A DNA stretch of 27,403 nt, taken from the IMG/VR virus record IMGVR_UViG_3300021474_000027, positions 1 to 27,403 of that record. The stretch is one strand, 5' to 3'. The stretch's first letter is position 1; each line of letters opens with the position of its first letter. The position numbers and the translations under genes are program-made. Below the pieces are notes generated by a model. It saw nothing but the letters and a program-made list of their open reading frames with translations. It was not told where the DNA came from and searched no databases. Below are positions 1 through 7,458 of this stretch, in pieces. Source of the stretch: a virus.

Positions 1-131
1 GATAGAGCCTGCATCGGTCCTGCCGAGGCGTAGAGATAGATCGGCTGTACGGCGATGCCCTGGCCGGCGCGCGCGGGTGATAGCGCGAGGGCGAGCGTGA
101 CGGCGGCGAGGATGGCTTTGCGTCGGTTCAT
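1..131 (-). CDS. Secreted protein with signal peptide, 3' end cut by window edge
   Basis: Only the first 43 residues are visible because the gene runs off the left end. It starts with ATG at 131, four bases after the stop of the gp10-like gene. The N-terminus is a textbook Sec signal peptide: basic MNRRK, a hydrophobic run of about 15 residues rich in Ala and Leu, then a cleavage-like SPARA site before GQG. The mature part begins with GIAVQPIYLYAS. I do not recognise the family. It is one of six genes in this phage with a cleavable-looking signal peptide, several of them in the tail module, so it may be an exported or virion-associated tail protein. Confidence 0.7.
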   Translation of the reverse strand, partial: MNRRKAILAAVTLALALSPARAGQGIAVQPIYLYASAGPMQAL

Positions 132-134
132 CGG

Positions 135-1877
135 CTACGTCCTATGCTTGATCGTCTCGACGAACGCGCCTTGAAGCGCCGTGTTCATCGGCGCGGACCA
201 CGATAGCTCAAACACCCGATCGCGCGCCATGCCGAGCTTGTTCCATTTCACGCTCGTCAGATATTGCCCTTCCGACCCGAGCGATTGTTCGATGGCATTC
301 CCGAACGTCGCGCCCCGATCGTCGGACCAGCGCAGGCTGATCATCGGCGGCGCACTCGTCACGCTGCCGGCGAGCGTCCCGACCTGGATATCGGCGATGA
401 AGCTGCAATAGGTCACGCGCGAGCCGTCCTCTATTTCGTGCGGGAAGGTGCGGATGCGCGAAATCGGGTTGCCGTTGTCCGTATAGGCGGTCGAGCTCAG
501 CGCGTAGAGATTGCCGTTCTGCCAGTCGCCGACGATGTTTTGTCCGTAGGCGAAGCAGGCGCAATTCGCGCGGTGGCGGTTGAGGTTGCCGTTTGCGTCC
601 GTATATGCCCATTCGCACCATTGCCGCGTCTGGATATCAAACAGCCAAGTGGCGTTTGCAGTGGGAAAAGTGATGGCGTAGAAAATATGGCCGTCGATCT
701 GAAAGGTGAAGCCGATCGCGTCGGAAAGCCTCGCGTAGCCCTGAAATATCGCCTCGATCGCGTGCGTGGAGATCCTGATCGCGTTGTAGCCCTGGATCAT
801 CAGGACGATCGCCTGCCCCTGCCGATCTTGGCTCAGCCAGAACGCCGAGCGGTCATTCGCCGCGACGGAAAACGGGGCGACGCAGCCATGTTCGATAAAG
901 ACGCCCGGCAACGGCTGAAAGGTGAAGTCTGCGGCCCCCGAATTGATCCACGCCTCAGTCGTGAGCAGCCCGATCGGCCACAAGGTATTGTAGACCACGA
1001 TGACGCGCGCGATCGCGTCCGCCGAGCCCGACTTGGCCGCGATGTCGAGCGGATCGAACGCGGGGGCCATAGGCGAGGTCACAGTCCATGTGAACCCCGT
1101 CACGCCGCCGATAGTGGCCGACACGGCTGAGAGCACGTCATTGAGCGCATAGCCCTCGCCGCCAGTGTCGATCGTGACCCCAGTTACGACGCCGCCTTGA
1201 ACCGTGATATCGGCTGTCGCCCCGGTTCCGTGGCCTCCCGTGAGCGCAACGCCGAAATATGTATTGTCCGTGCCGCCCGTGCCGGCGTTGGAAATATTGC
1301 CTTGGCCGATGCTGGTCTGCGTCAGTAGCGCGAAACTGACTTCGGACAGGCTGATGTAGAGGTCGAACGTTCCCGGCTTGTTGAAGATGAAAAACGTCGT
1401 GTTGTAGTCGACGAAATTGGAGCCAAGAAAATTCGGATCGGAGATCGTCCCCCAGGTCCGCGGGATTGGAAGGCCGCTGATCGATGGCGGCGTGATGTCG
1501 ATGCAATAGCCGAGCGTGGTTCCATCGACGATCACAACGACGATTCCGTTGTCCGCAAACGAAACCGGCGTCGAGTTGAACGGAATCGAGCCGAGTAGGT
1601 GAAAGGCGAAATTCGGATCGACGTAATAGACTTGCGTTCCGACAACCGCATATAGATCGCCATTGGTAGCGCGATAGGTCGCGCGGTACTCGCCGACGTT
1701 GGGCGCGGTCGCGAGGAGATTGAGGCCCGGCGTCTGGAATGTCGTGACCGGAACCGGAGCTTGGCCTTCTTCCGGGTTTATTTCGGGATACAGGTTTATA
1801 CACCTTTGCGCCGACGATATTACTGACCTAGACTGGTAAGCTCCCCCCAGCAATGGTATTCGCGTGACTTGTCCCAT
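135..1877 (-). CDS. P22 gp10-like tail protein (packaged DNA stabilisation protein)
   Basis: This 580-residue protein resembles the phage stabilisation (P22 gp10) family, which forms part of the tail neck below the portal and keeps packaged DNA inside the head. Typical features are the N-terminal TRIPLLGGAYQSRSVI segment followed by NLYPE, and the C-terminal GQYLTSVKWNKLGMARDRVF. Residues of about 200-270 look like an inserted Gly/Thr/Val-rich beta domain (YFGVALTGGHGTGATADIT, then GGEGYALNDVLSA). The start is ATG at 1877. Its first 50 bases overlap the 3' end of the HNH endonuclease gene and have unusual, AT-richer codons, and the Shine-Dalgarno there is weak. An older copy of this gene's 5' end lies at 2582-2653. 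Confidence 0.8.
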   Translation of the reverse strand: MGQVTRIPLLGGAYQSRSVISSAQRCINLYPEINPEEGQAPVPVTTFQTPGLNLLATAPNVGEYRATYRATNGDLYAVVGTQVYYVDPNFAFHLLGSIPFNSTPVSFADNGIVVVIVDGTTLGYCIDITPPSISGLPIPRTWGTISDPNFLGSNFVDYNTTFFIFNKPGTFDLYISLSEVSFALLTQTSIGQGNISNAGTGGTDNTYFGVALTGGHGTGATADITVQGGVVTGVTIDTGGEGYALNDVLSAVSATIGGVTGFTWTVTSPMAPAFDPLDIAAKSGSADAIARVIVVYNTLWPIGLLTTEAWINSGAADFTFQPLPGVFIEHGCVAPFSVAANDRSAFWLSQDRQGQAIVLMIQGYNAIRISTHAIEAIFQGYARLSDAIGFTFQIDGHIFYAITFPTANATWLFDIQTRQWCEWAYTDANGNLNRHRANCACFAYGQNIVGDWQNGNLYALSSTAYTDNGNPISRIRTFPHEIEDGSRVTYCSFIADIQVGTLAGSVTSAPPMISLRWSDDRGATFGNAIEQSLGSEGQYLTSVKWNKLGMARDRVFELSWSAPMNTALQGAFVETIKHRT

Positions 1878-2484
1878 CAGAGGGATTCTTCACGAACATT
1901 CGTTCGGGAGGCCATTTCCGCACATACCTCATCTTCATTGCGCAAAAGCTGATGCCGACATGCGCCGCCGCCTCGCTGAGCGTGATGCGTCCCCACGGGC
2001 TTTCGACGTAATAGCACGACCGCCGATTTCGTGATTGGGCCGTTCTAGTTGCCCAAATGCAGTTATCTGACGAATACGGGCCGTCATTGTCCTCGCGCTC
2101 GATCGTCATGCCGTCTTGATATGTCGAGGCCATATCGTCGTAGAAATTCTCAAATGTTTGCCAGCGCTCGCAAACAACAATTCCGCGTCCGCCATAATTT
2201 TTGAACGGCTTGCCATTGGGATTACGACAGCGGCTGAGCATTCCCTTCCATACACTAAACAGCGGAGTTCCCGTCATGCCGTGCGTAGTCAGACGCGCGA
2301 CTGTCTCTTCCCTGTGCCAACAACCGCACGACCTTGCGTCGTTGGCCAGATAGCTGGCGGAATACAGCTTTTCCGTTCCACATTCGCATCGGCATAGCCA
2401 CCGACGACGCCCAGAAAGGGAGCCGTTTGCTGACAAAACTATCAGCCTGCCAAACGACTTTCCGGTTAAGTCCAATGCTCTCAT
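1828..2484 (-). CDS. Free-standing HNH/AP2-type homing endonuclease (intact)
   Basis: This 218-residue protein belongs to the free-standing phage HNH endonucleases. The N-terminal part has the DLTGKSFGRLIVL opening and a zinc-binding-looking cysteine set (WLCRCECGTEK, then SCGCW). The central part has KNYGGRGIVVCERW and the HNH-type segment IEREDNDGPYSSDNCIWAT. The C-terminus carries a helix-turn-helix-like piece (TLSEAAAHVGISFCAM), as expected for target binding. Such enzymes nick or cut an allele lacking them and spread by recombination. The last 16 codons overlap the start of the gp10-like gene in another frame and end at a TAG inside it. Base composition is lower in GC than the neighbours, a sign of separate origin. 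A frameshifted relative lies at 9150-9775. Confidence 0.85.
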   Translation of the reverse strand: MRALDLTGKSFGRLIVLSANGSLSGRRRWLCRCECGTEKLYSASYLANDARSCGCWHREETVARLTTHGMTGTPLFSVWKGMLSRCRNPNGKPFKNYGGRGIVVCERWQTFENFYDDMASTYQDGMTIEREDNDGPYSSDNCIWATRTAQSRNRRSCYYVESPWGRITLSEAAAHVGISFCAMKMRYVRKWPPERMFVKNPSDGTSHANTIAGGSLPV

Positions 2485-2581
2485 ATCCTGATATCCCTAG
2501 GCTCATCGCGTCAGCCTAACGGTATCAGAAACATTCTTATCAATCAACCATTTCGTATGAAATAGAGAGCAAACAAACAGT

Positions 2582-2653
2582 CCGCGCCGACGCGATTATC
2601 GCGCGCGACTGATAGGCGCCGCCGAGGAGCGGGACGCGGGTGACGACGCCCAA
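2582..2653 (-). pseudogene. Displaced original 5' end of the gp10-like gene
   Basis: Read from a TTG at 2653, 24 codons give LGVVTRVPLLGGAYQSRA followed by IIASAR, which matches the start of the intact gp10-like protein at 17 of residues 2-23. Similarity stops abruptly at 2582. The frame then continues through unrelated sequence to a TGA at 2540. Codons here are the GC-rich kind used in the rest of the phage, whereas the intact copy downstream is recoded at most synonymous positions. This is best read as the 5' end left behind when the endonuclease cassette (about 1810-2581) inserted. The remaining 2485-2581 shows no gene beyond the tail of this fragment. Confidence 0.8.
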
Positions 2654-2658
2654 AGTGA

Positions 2659-2883
2659 TCAGGCCGGCTTATGCTTGCGGTTGGCCAGCCATAGTTCGGC
2701 TTCTTCCAACTTCGTCACGGCCAGCGAATAATTGCGATGGCGACCGAGCGCGTCGATTTCGGCGACTATGCGATGAATCGCGATCCTAAGATCGTCAATT
2801 TTGTCGTCATGCTGGATGGATAGTCCATTGTTGAACGCCATTGGCGTTGCGGTTTGATCGTTTCCCATCGTATTATATTCCAT
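2659..2883 (-). CDS. Small two-helix protein, possible Acb2/Tad1-like cyclic-nucleotide sponge
   Basis: The protein has 74 residues, or 69 from the second ATG at 2868, which has the better-spaced GGAA. After a polar N-terminus it forms two predicted helices: one from about residue 26 (DDKIDDLRIAIHRIVAEID) and one with the signature SLAVTKLEEAELWLANRK, joined by ALGRHRNY. This SLAxTKLExAxxW signature is common in small phage proteins. I associate it with the Acb2/Tad1 hairpin fold, whose members sequester cyclic nucleotides or cyclic ADP-ribose signals of CBASS and Thoeris defence. That link is from memory and is tentative; a generic helical-hairpin protein is the alternative. It follows the fibre genes, at the end of the run cut by the endonuclease insertion. 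Confidence 0.5.
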   Translation of the reverse strand: MEYNTMGNDQTATPMAFNNGLSIQHDDKIDDLRIAIHRIVAEIDALGRHRNYSLAVTKLEEAELWLANRKHKPA

Positions 2884-2886
2884 CTA

Positions 2887-3168
2887 TTACTTCGGCGAGG
2901 GCGGGGTTGCCGGGGGCGCGTCGGCGGTCGGCTTCTTGGCGTCGCTGAGTTGCTTCGTCAGGTCATCGATCTGCTTTCTCTGCTGCTGCGCCAGTAGCGA
3001 GAGGGCCTGAATGTCTTCGAAGACGTGCTTGTGCAAGATCGAGAACGCCTCGAAATCTTGGCCGAGGTTGGTTGCTGGGTCGGGCGGCGCGGATTGCGCG
3101 AAGGCTCCGGTAGCGGTGGCGTACAGCAAGCCGCACCACAGCGACAGGGCGAGGATCGCTCGTTTCAT
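2887..3168 (-). CDS. Small secreted coiled-coil protein
   Basis: This 93-residue protein starts with ATG at 3168 directly after the TAA of the upstream fibre gene. Residues 1-24 form a Sec signal peptide (MKRAILALSLWCGLLYATA, then cleavage near GAFA/QSA). The middle, about residues 40-76, is amphipathic and coiled-coil-like, with LSLLAQQQRKQIDDLTKQL. The C-terminus is Pro/Ala-rich (PTADAPPATPPSPK). I do not recognise the family. Its position behind two signal-peptide-bearing fibre genes suggests an exported accessory or periplasmic partner of those proteins. It could instead be a spanin-like or other envelope protein, but no lipobox cysteine is present at the cleavage site. Confidence 0.65.
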   Translation of the reverse strand: MKRAILALSLWCGLLYATATGAFAQSAPPDPATNLGQDFEAFSILHKHVFEDIQALSLLAQQQRKQIDDLTKQLSDAKKPTADAPPATPPSPK

Positions 3169-4380
3169 TTAAGACGTGACTCCCTTGATAACCGTGAACT
3201 CGATCACGATCGCCTCAGAAAGGCTCCCGGCCGAATTGTTTCGGACGGTGATCGTTGCGGACCCAGTCGCCGCGCCGGCGTTCAACCCATAGGAGCCGAC
3301 CGTGCCACCGCTAATGTGGTTGAGAATGAGCGTGTCGGTCGCAGCGATCGAGGTATCGGTGAGGGTGAAGCTGACGATTGCACCGGCCGCGAGCGCCGCG
3401 TTGTTCATCGTGATTGCGCCAGTGACCTTGTTGAGCGTGACGCCGGTCGACTTGCTCGTCGCCTGAGTGACGGTCCCGCCCGCACCTGTCGCATATCCGA
3501 CACCACCTGATGGATTGTTGGAGAGCGCCTCGGCGAATGTAGCTATGCCAGCCCCATTGATGGCAAACCCGTTGCCTTGAATAGCATTTGTGGAATACGT
3601 GCCGAATAATTCAATGCCGACGCTGTGGGAACCTTGATCAAAATATGAAGTTGTCGAGCTTGTCCCATCGTAGACCGTGTAATCCTTGAGAAGGGTCGAG
3701 CCGAAGAAATATAGACCAGCATGGAATGCGAATGTCGTCGGCGACTGAGTGCCGACCTGTATTGCCGCGGAGGCTGGGAATGTATTGCTCCCCCCTGCAA
3801 TAGCTTGACAATTGGCCATGATACCAAGATATCCAGTTTGGTTAGGTAGTGGGTAATCAACATTGAAGTTGGTGCAGTCTGTCTCTAGTGAGTATCCGCC
3901 CGATGATGATCCAACTCCGCTATTTATAGTCAGGACACTATTGAGCGCATGGCCGAACGCGCTCCCTGGGTTAACAATCATCTCGGTTCCTAGCGCGATT
4001 TTATACTCTCCGGATACGCCAGAGCCAACGCTAGATGTCATTCTGATGATCGCCGCTGCTTCATTGAGCGCCGCGCTTGCGGCCGTCACATTCGAGTTTA
4101 GCGTCACCAGATTTGACGCCCCGGACCAAGATTGAGTGATGCCGGGAGTACCAGAGATATTCTGCGCCTGGACGAACGTATTTAGGTCCGACTGCGTCGC
4201 CATGCTCGCGGCGAGGTTGTTCAGCTGCGTGTTCATTACCTGGCCGGTAATCGCGCCGACGCCGTTCGTCTTGATTGTGGCGTTGATGAACGATTCGAGT
4301 TGCGCCCGCGTCATCGCGGATTGCGCGAGGGCCGGCGTGGCGAAGGCGATAAGCGCGACGGCAAGGATCGTGCGGTTCAT
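3169..4380 (-). CDS. Fibre-like virion or surface protein with signal peptide
   Basis: This 403-residue protein has a strong Shine-Dalgarno (GAGGA six to seven bases before ATG at 4380). It opens with a signal peptide (MNRTILAVALIAFATPALA/QS). Residues of about 22-66 (TRAQLESFINATIKTNG, then GAITGQVMNTQLNNLAASMA) are shared with the next fibre gene at 4425-5891, so this is a common N-terminal module. The rest is Gly/Ser/Thr/Ala-rich and probably beta-structured. The C-terminal 90 residues (from about GVTLNKVTGAITMNNAALA) resemble terminal domains seen in other phage tail fibres. The likely role is host recognition, but an export signal on a virion fibre is odd. Confidence 0.7.
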   Translation of the reverse strand: MNRTILAVALIAFATPALAQSAMTRAQLESFINATIKTNGVGAITGQVMNTQLNNLAASMATQSDLNTFVQAQNISGTPGITQSWSGASNLVTLNSNVTAASAALNEAAAIIRMTSSVGSGVSGEYKIALGTEMIVNPGSAFGHALNSVLTINSGVGSSSGGYSLETDCTNFNVDYPLPNQTGYLGIMANCQAIAGGSNTFPASAAIQVGTQSPTTFAFHAGLYFFGSTLLKDYTVYDGTSSTTSYFDQGSHSVGIELFGTYSTNAIQGNGFAINGAGIATFAEALSNNPSGGVGYATGAGGTVTQATSKSTGVTLNKVTGAITMNNAALAAGAIVSFTLTDTSIAATDTLILNHISGGTVGSYGLNAGAATGSATITVRNNSAGSLSEAIVIEFTVIKGVTS

Positions 4381-4424
4381 TTTGTATCCTCAACAAGCCG
4401 CCGTTTGCGCTGTCACTTGATTGT

Positions 4425-5891
4425 TTAGAACGATGGGATATATCTGGTGTTTCCGGAACTATCTTTGATCGTGAACCATTCCTGCACAGTCGTGTGAGAC
4501 CCCGTCGGGCCGACGGAACTCAGCGCCGTCGCCACGCTCCCATTTGCCGTGAATTGAGATGCGCCGACCACCAGCGATGACCCTGCCAATGTCAGCGTAC
4601 CTGTGCAATTTATAGGTTGGATCGTAACATTAGCCGTGGCTAGGAATGCTCCTAAGCCGCAGGTTTCTTCGCTGTCCGTAAGGGCGAAAGCGTCCCCGGT
4701 GAGTTGGATGGACCCGGTGTATATAGTTGACGATCCATTTGAAGCATGAAAATTTAGCGGCTGGCTTGCATTGTTAGCGCCCGTGCGTAGCAGAGCGCCC
4801 AACAGCACCCCAACCGTCGCGCCCCCATCCGTAGTAGAAAAGCAACTTGACCATCGGATCGATGTTGCTTGATTACTATCACAGCCAAATCCCAAAGCGC
4901 CCAGGCTGCTGAGCGTTCCATTGCCTTGAAGCTCTGCTGAGAACGCGACTCCAGTGCTCCCAGCCCCAGAGATACTGATGTCATTTTCCAGCCCGATGCC
5001 TGTCGCCGTTACTCCATTGTCGTTCCAAGCGAAGTTTCCCCCGAATGTTTGTGAGTTAATGGCTTGAGCAACGGCGAAAGAAAAGAAACCAACCGCATTT
5101 CCTTGATTCGGGGCGGTTCCCGCAGCCTGATTATTTTGGATGTAGACCCCGTAACCATCGGCGTTCTCGACAGTCGTTCCCGGATTAAGCACGACAGTTG
5201 CACGGTTGACATCGAAAAAGTGGTATGTCGATGCTATGACACTATGATATATGGTAGCCGCCGTCGTAGCCGTGGTCTGGGATAGAAACTGCGAGCCGTC
5301 AGCCGTGAAAACTCCGCCGGTAGTGAGGATTTGCGTGACAGCACCAGTCAATGCCCCACCAGAGAGAGGTAGGTCAAGCGAAGCGCCGCCAGTCAATGAG
5401 CCGGTGAACGTCGTCGCCGAGACACTAGTGAGCCCGGCAAGCGTCGTTGCCGTCGCCCCTAGCGATACGTTGGTGGAGCCGAGAATTACAGAGGAATTCA
5501 GCAAGCCAGCATTCGGCAGACCCGTCGCGTTTGTCAGCGATAGCGCAGTCGGCGTCCCCAGGTTCGCTCCCGTGATCGTCGGCGACGCCGAGAGCACCAT
5601 GCTTCCCGTGCCGGTGACGGAGTTGGCCAGCGTCACGCCGCCGTAAGTCAGCACGCCCAGCATCGTCAGCGGCTGACTCAGCGTATTGGGGTCCAGCCCC
5701 GTCGCCATGCTGGCGGCGAGATTTTGCAGCTGCCCATTTAGAATCGGGCCAGTAATCGCTCCTGTCCCATTCGCCTTGATGGTCGAATTGATGCCCGCCT
5801 CGAGCTGCGCGCGCGTTTGTGCGGTCTGCGAGAGGGCCGGCGTGGCGAAGGCGAAAGCGGAAATCGCTCCGACCAGCCGAACCAAATTCAC
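4425..5891 (-). CDS. Fibre-like protein with signal peptide, paralogue of neighbouring fibre
   Basis: This 488-residue protein starts at a GTG (5891) that overlaps the upstream stop as GTGA. The N-terminus is signal-peptide-like (MNLVRLVGAISAFAFATPAL, then SQ). It is followed by TRAQLEAGINSTIKANGTG and LNGQLQNLAASMATG, clearly homologous to the N-terminus of the 3169-4380 product. Residues of about 85-180 carry the repetitive fibre-type pattern (SASPTITGANLGTPTALSLT, then SLTGGASLDLPLSGGALTG). The C-terminal half is beta-rich with scattered cysteines. I read it as a host-recognition fibre or appendage. The two genes probably arose by duplication of the N-terminal anchor with different C-terminal receptor-binding parts. 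4381-4424 holds only the ribosome-binding site of the next gene. Confidence 0.7.
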   Translation of the reverse strand: MNLVRLVGAISAFAFATPALSQTAQTRAQLEAGINSTIKANGTGAITGPILNGQLQNLAASMATGLDPNTLSQPLTMLGVLTYGGVTLANSVTGTGSMVLSASPTITGANLGTPTALSLTNATGLPNAGLLNSSVILGSTNVSLGATATTLAGLTSVSATTFTGSLTGGASLDLPLSGGALTGAVTQILTTGGVFTADGSQFLSQTTATTAATIYHSVIASTYHFFDVNRATVVLNPGTTVENADGYGVYIQNNQAAGTAPNQGNAVGFFSFAVAQAINSQTFGGNFAWNDNGVTATGIGLENDISISGAGSTGVAFSAELQGNGTLSSLGALGFGCDSNQATSIRWSSCFSTTDGGATVGVLLGALLRTGANNASQPLNFHASNGSSTIYTGSIQLTGDAFALTDSEETCGLGAFLATANVTIQPINCTGTLTLAGSSLVVGASQFTANGSVATALSSVGPTGSHTTVQEWFTIKDSSGNTRYIPSF

Positions 5892-6304
5892 TTTGGCGTC
5901 CCCACGCCGATCTGATACGCGGTCCCATAGGCCGTTTCGCCCGCCGGATAGTCATCGACAGCGATCGTGACGCCGAGCGCGGCCGATAGGGCGGCGGCGA
6001 TGCGCTTGCCTTCTGGCGTCGCGGGCGCTAGCCAAATCCCCGAATAGCTGTTCATGGCTGGCTCGACCGTCGCCTTGTGGCCGTCGGCGCGGATGACGTT
6101 GGCGATCTCTTCCGGAAGCGCGCCGGAGCCGGGGAGCGCATAGACGGTCCAGTCGTGGCGGCCGAACATCTCAGCCGTCAGAGTGGCTCTAGGATGCCAA
6201 GCGAGCGGCGCTGACGGCAGGCGCGCCAATTGGACGCCGCCGTAGCCGAGTCCCGCCGCAAGCGCCCCTGCGAGCGCGTAGTGGGCGATGTCGTGGCGAT
6301 CCAT
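5888..6304 (-). CDS. Unknown protein with N-terminal membrane segment
   Basis: This 138-residue protein starts with ATG at 6304, three bases after the gp4-like stop. The N-terminus (MDRHDIAHYALAGALAAGLG, then YGGVQLA) is one hydrophobic segment preceded by charged residues, more like an anchor than a cleaved signal. The remainder looks like a compact alpha/beta domain with WTVYALPGSGALPEEIANVI, then IWLAPATPEGKRIAAALSAAL and IAVDDYPAGETAYGTAYQI. I do not recognise the family. In P22-type gene order this slot follows the gp4 homologue, so a role in tail or neck assembly, or in the envelope during entry, is possible but unproved. Confidence 0.6.
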   Translation of the reverse strand: MDRHDIAHYALAGALAAGLGYGGVQLARLPSAPLAWHPRATLTAEMFGRHDWTVYALPGSGALPEEIANVIRADGHKATVEPAMNSYSGIWLAPATPEGKRIAAALSAALGVTIAVDDYPAGETAYGTAYQIGVGTPK

Positions 6305-6306
6305 GC

Positions 6307-7194
6307 TCAGTACGCCCTATCGCTGAATATGTTGTAGCGCGATCCGTTCGAAGTCAGCCCGACCGGCAAGTCCAGCAACGGCACTTGCGTATTCGCCGAG
6401 CGTATCGTCGCGAGGGCCGCCTGCGCCAGCCCGAGCACTTCTTTCGACGCGTCAATCTGGTACTTAGCGGCAAACCTAATCGCGAGGTTATACTCGAAAG
6501 CTTCCTCGTATTCCGGCGGCGTCGCAAGGACCGTCGAGAGGTTCGCCAGCGTCGCGAGCACGTCCTTGACGAGGATGTGGAGTTCGAACATGCCAGCCAA
6601 GGGAATCGGGTTGACGTACAAAAACCCGCTCGGAACCGCCGCGCCGCCAGCCGGCGGGACCATCATCGTGCTTGCCGGATCGTAGAACAAGAACGCCGGC
6701 CACGAACTCATGTTTTTCAGCGCAATGCGGTTCCAATCCTCGCGCGATTGCAGCAGCATGAGGGGATAATCGACCGCATATCCGGGAGGTTGCGAAATCA
6801 GCGTGGGGGCGCCCCCGCCGAAGTCCGTACCGAAATCCTGGTTGAAGTCGGACAGGCCTCCAGTGAACGGAAAGTTGGAATTCGAGGCGCCCGGCGCGCC
6901 GCTGAAGTATTGCCGGAAGTAGCAGCCGTCCTCGAGCTTGTCGGGACGCGGGATGTTGAAGTTCTGCCCGAGTCCGACCGAATAGACGTTCAGCCCCGTG
7001 GTCGGGCAGGCGACGTCGACGGTATGGAAGACGAGCCAGCGCCGCCGGTTGAACTGGCCGATCATGGCGTTGAGGCGCGACAGGCCGAAATTGACGTCCG
7101 CAGCCAGCGGGGTCTGGCCGACGCCGATCACGCCCACGTCCTCGAGGGCGCGGAGGATTATGTCGCGGGCGGTAGTTGATGTGATGACAGCCAT
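6307..7194 (-). CDS. P22 gp4-like tail accessory factor (head completion protein)
   Basis: This 295-residue protein begins TSTTARDIILRALEDVGVI, then LNAMIGQFNRRRWLVF. This pattern is typical of the P22 gp4 / head-to-tail adaptor family, which adds to the portal ring after packaging and seals the head. The C-terminal third is helical (EEAFEYNLAIRFAAKYQI, then EVLGLAQAALATIRSANTQ), also as in the family. The start is ATG at 7194 in a TGATG overlap with the previous gene. Position downstream of coat and upstream of the gp10-like gene agrees with P22 order, although here several small genes and two fibre genes are interposed. Some gp4 proteins have muralytic activity; I see no evidence for or against that here. 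Confidence 0.75.
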   Translation of the reverse strand: MAVITSTTARDIILRALEDVGVIGVGQTPLAADVNFGLSRLNAMIGQFNRRRWLVFHTVDVACPTTGLNVYSVGLGQNFNIPRPDKLEDGCYFRQYFSGAPGASNSNFPFTGGLSDFNQDFGTDFGGGAPTLISQPPGYAVDYPLMLLQSREDWNRIALKNMSSWPAFLFYDPASTMMVPPAGGAAVPSGFLYVNPIPLAGMFELHILVKDVLATLANLSTVLATPPEYEEAFEYNLAIRFAAKYQIDASKEVLGLAQAALATIRSANTQVPLLDLPVGLTSNGSRYNIFSDRAY

Positions 7195-7454
7195 CAGGGA
7201 GACCTGAGAGCGTCGATCTTGTCCGCGAGTACGCGGAGCGCACGGGAAACGTCATCTCGCGACGCCAAAGTCACAGCGCCAGACTCGATCCCCTTGGGCA
7301 ACGGCCAGCAATCCACTTTTTCCGATCTGAAATCGGCAACGTATTGCTCGCCTCCGACGAGATCGGTTGTTATACCAAGCCGTGTCCAGCGCTGATCTGT
7401 GCCGGGCCTGAATGTCGTGATCATGCGGAAAAATAGGTTTACTTCCCTAGCCAT
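7194..7454 (-). CDS. Small unknown protein, 86 aa
   Basis: I place the start at ATG 7454 (MAREVNLFFRMITTF), four bases after the preceding stop; the longer upstream reading is an Arg-rich shadow of the neighbour. The protein has a mixed N-terminal part (WTRLGITTDLVGGEQYVADF, then VDCWPLPKGIE) and a C-terminal helix (SRDDVSRALRVLADKIDALR). No family is recognised. Its stop overlaps the start of the gp4-like gene as TGATG, so it is translated as part of the head-completion operon. Confidence 0.65.
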   Translation of the reverse strand: MAREVNLFFRMITTFRPGTDQRWTRLGITTDLVGGEQYVADFRSEKVDCWPLPKGIESGAVTLASRDDVSRALRVLADKIDALRSP

Positions 7455-7458
7455 CGGA

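Noticed and set aside
264-1130. Long plus-strand open frame (288 codons) opposite the gp10-like gene
   Set aside because: Arg- and Asp-rich shadow composition, opposite a gene with clear family features; typical antisense openness in GC-rich DNA.
2868-2880. TATAAT-like hexamer near the start of the small two-helix gene
   Set aside because: It lies within the start region of the gene and has no -35 at proper distance; the gene is part of a read-through operon.
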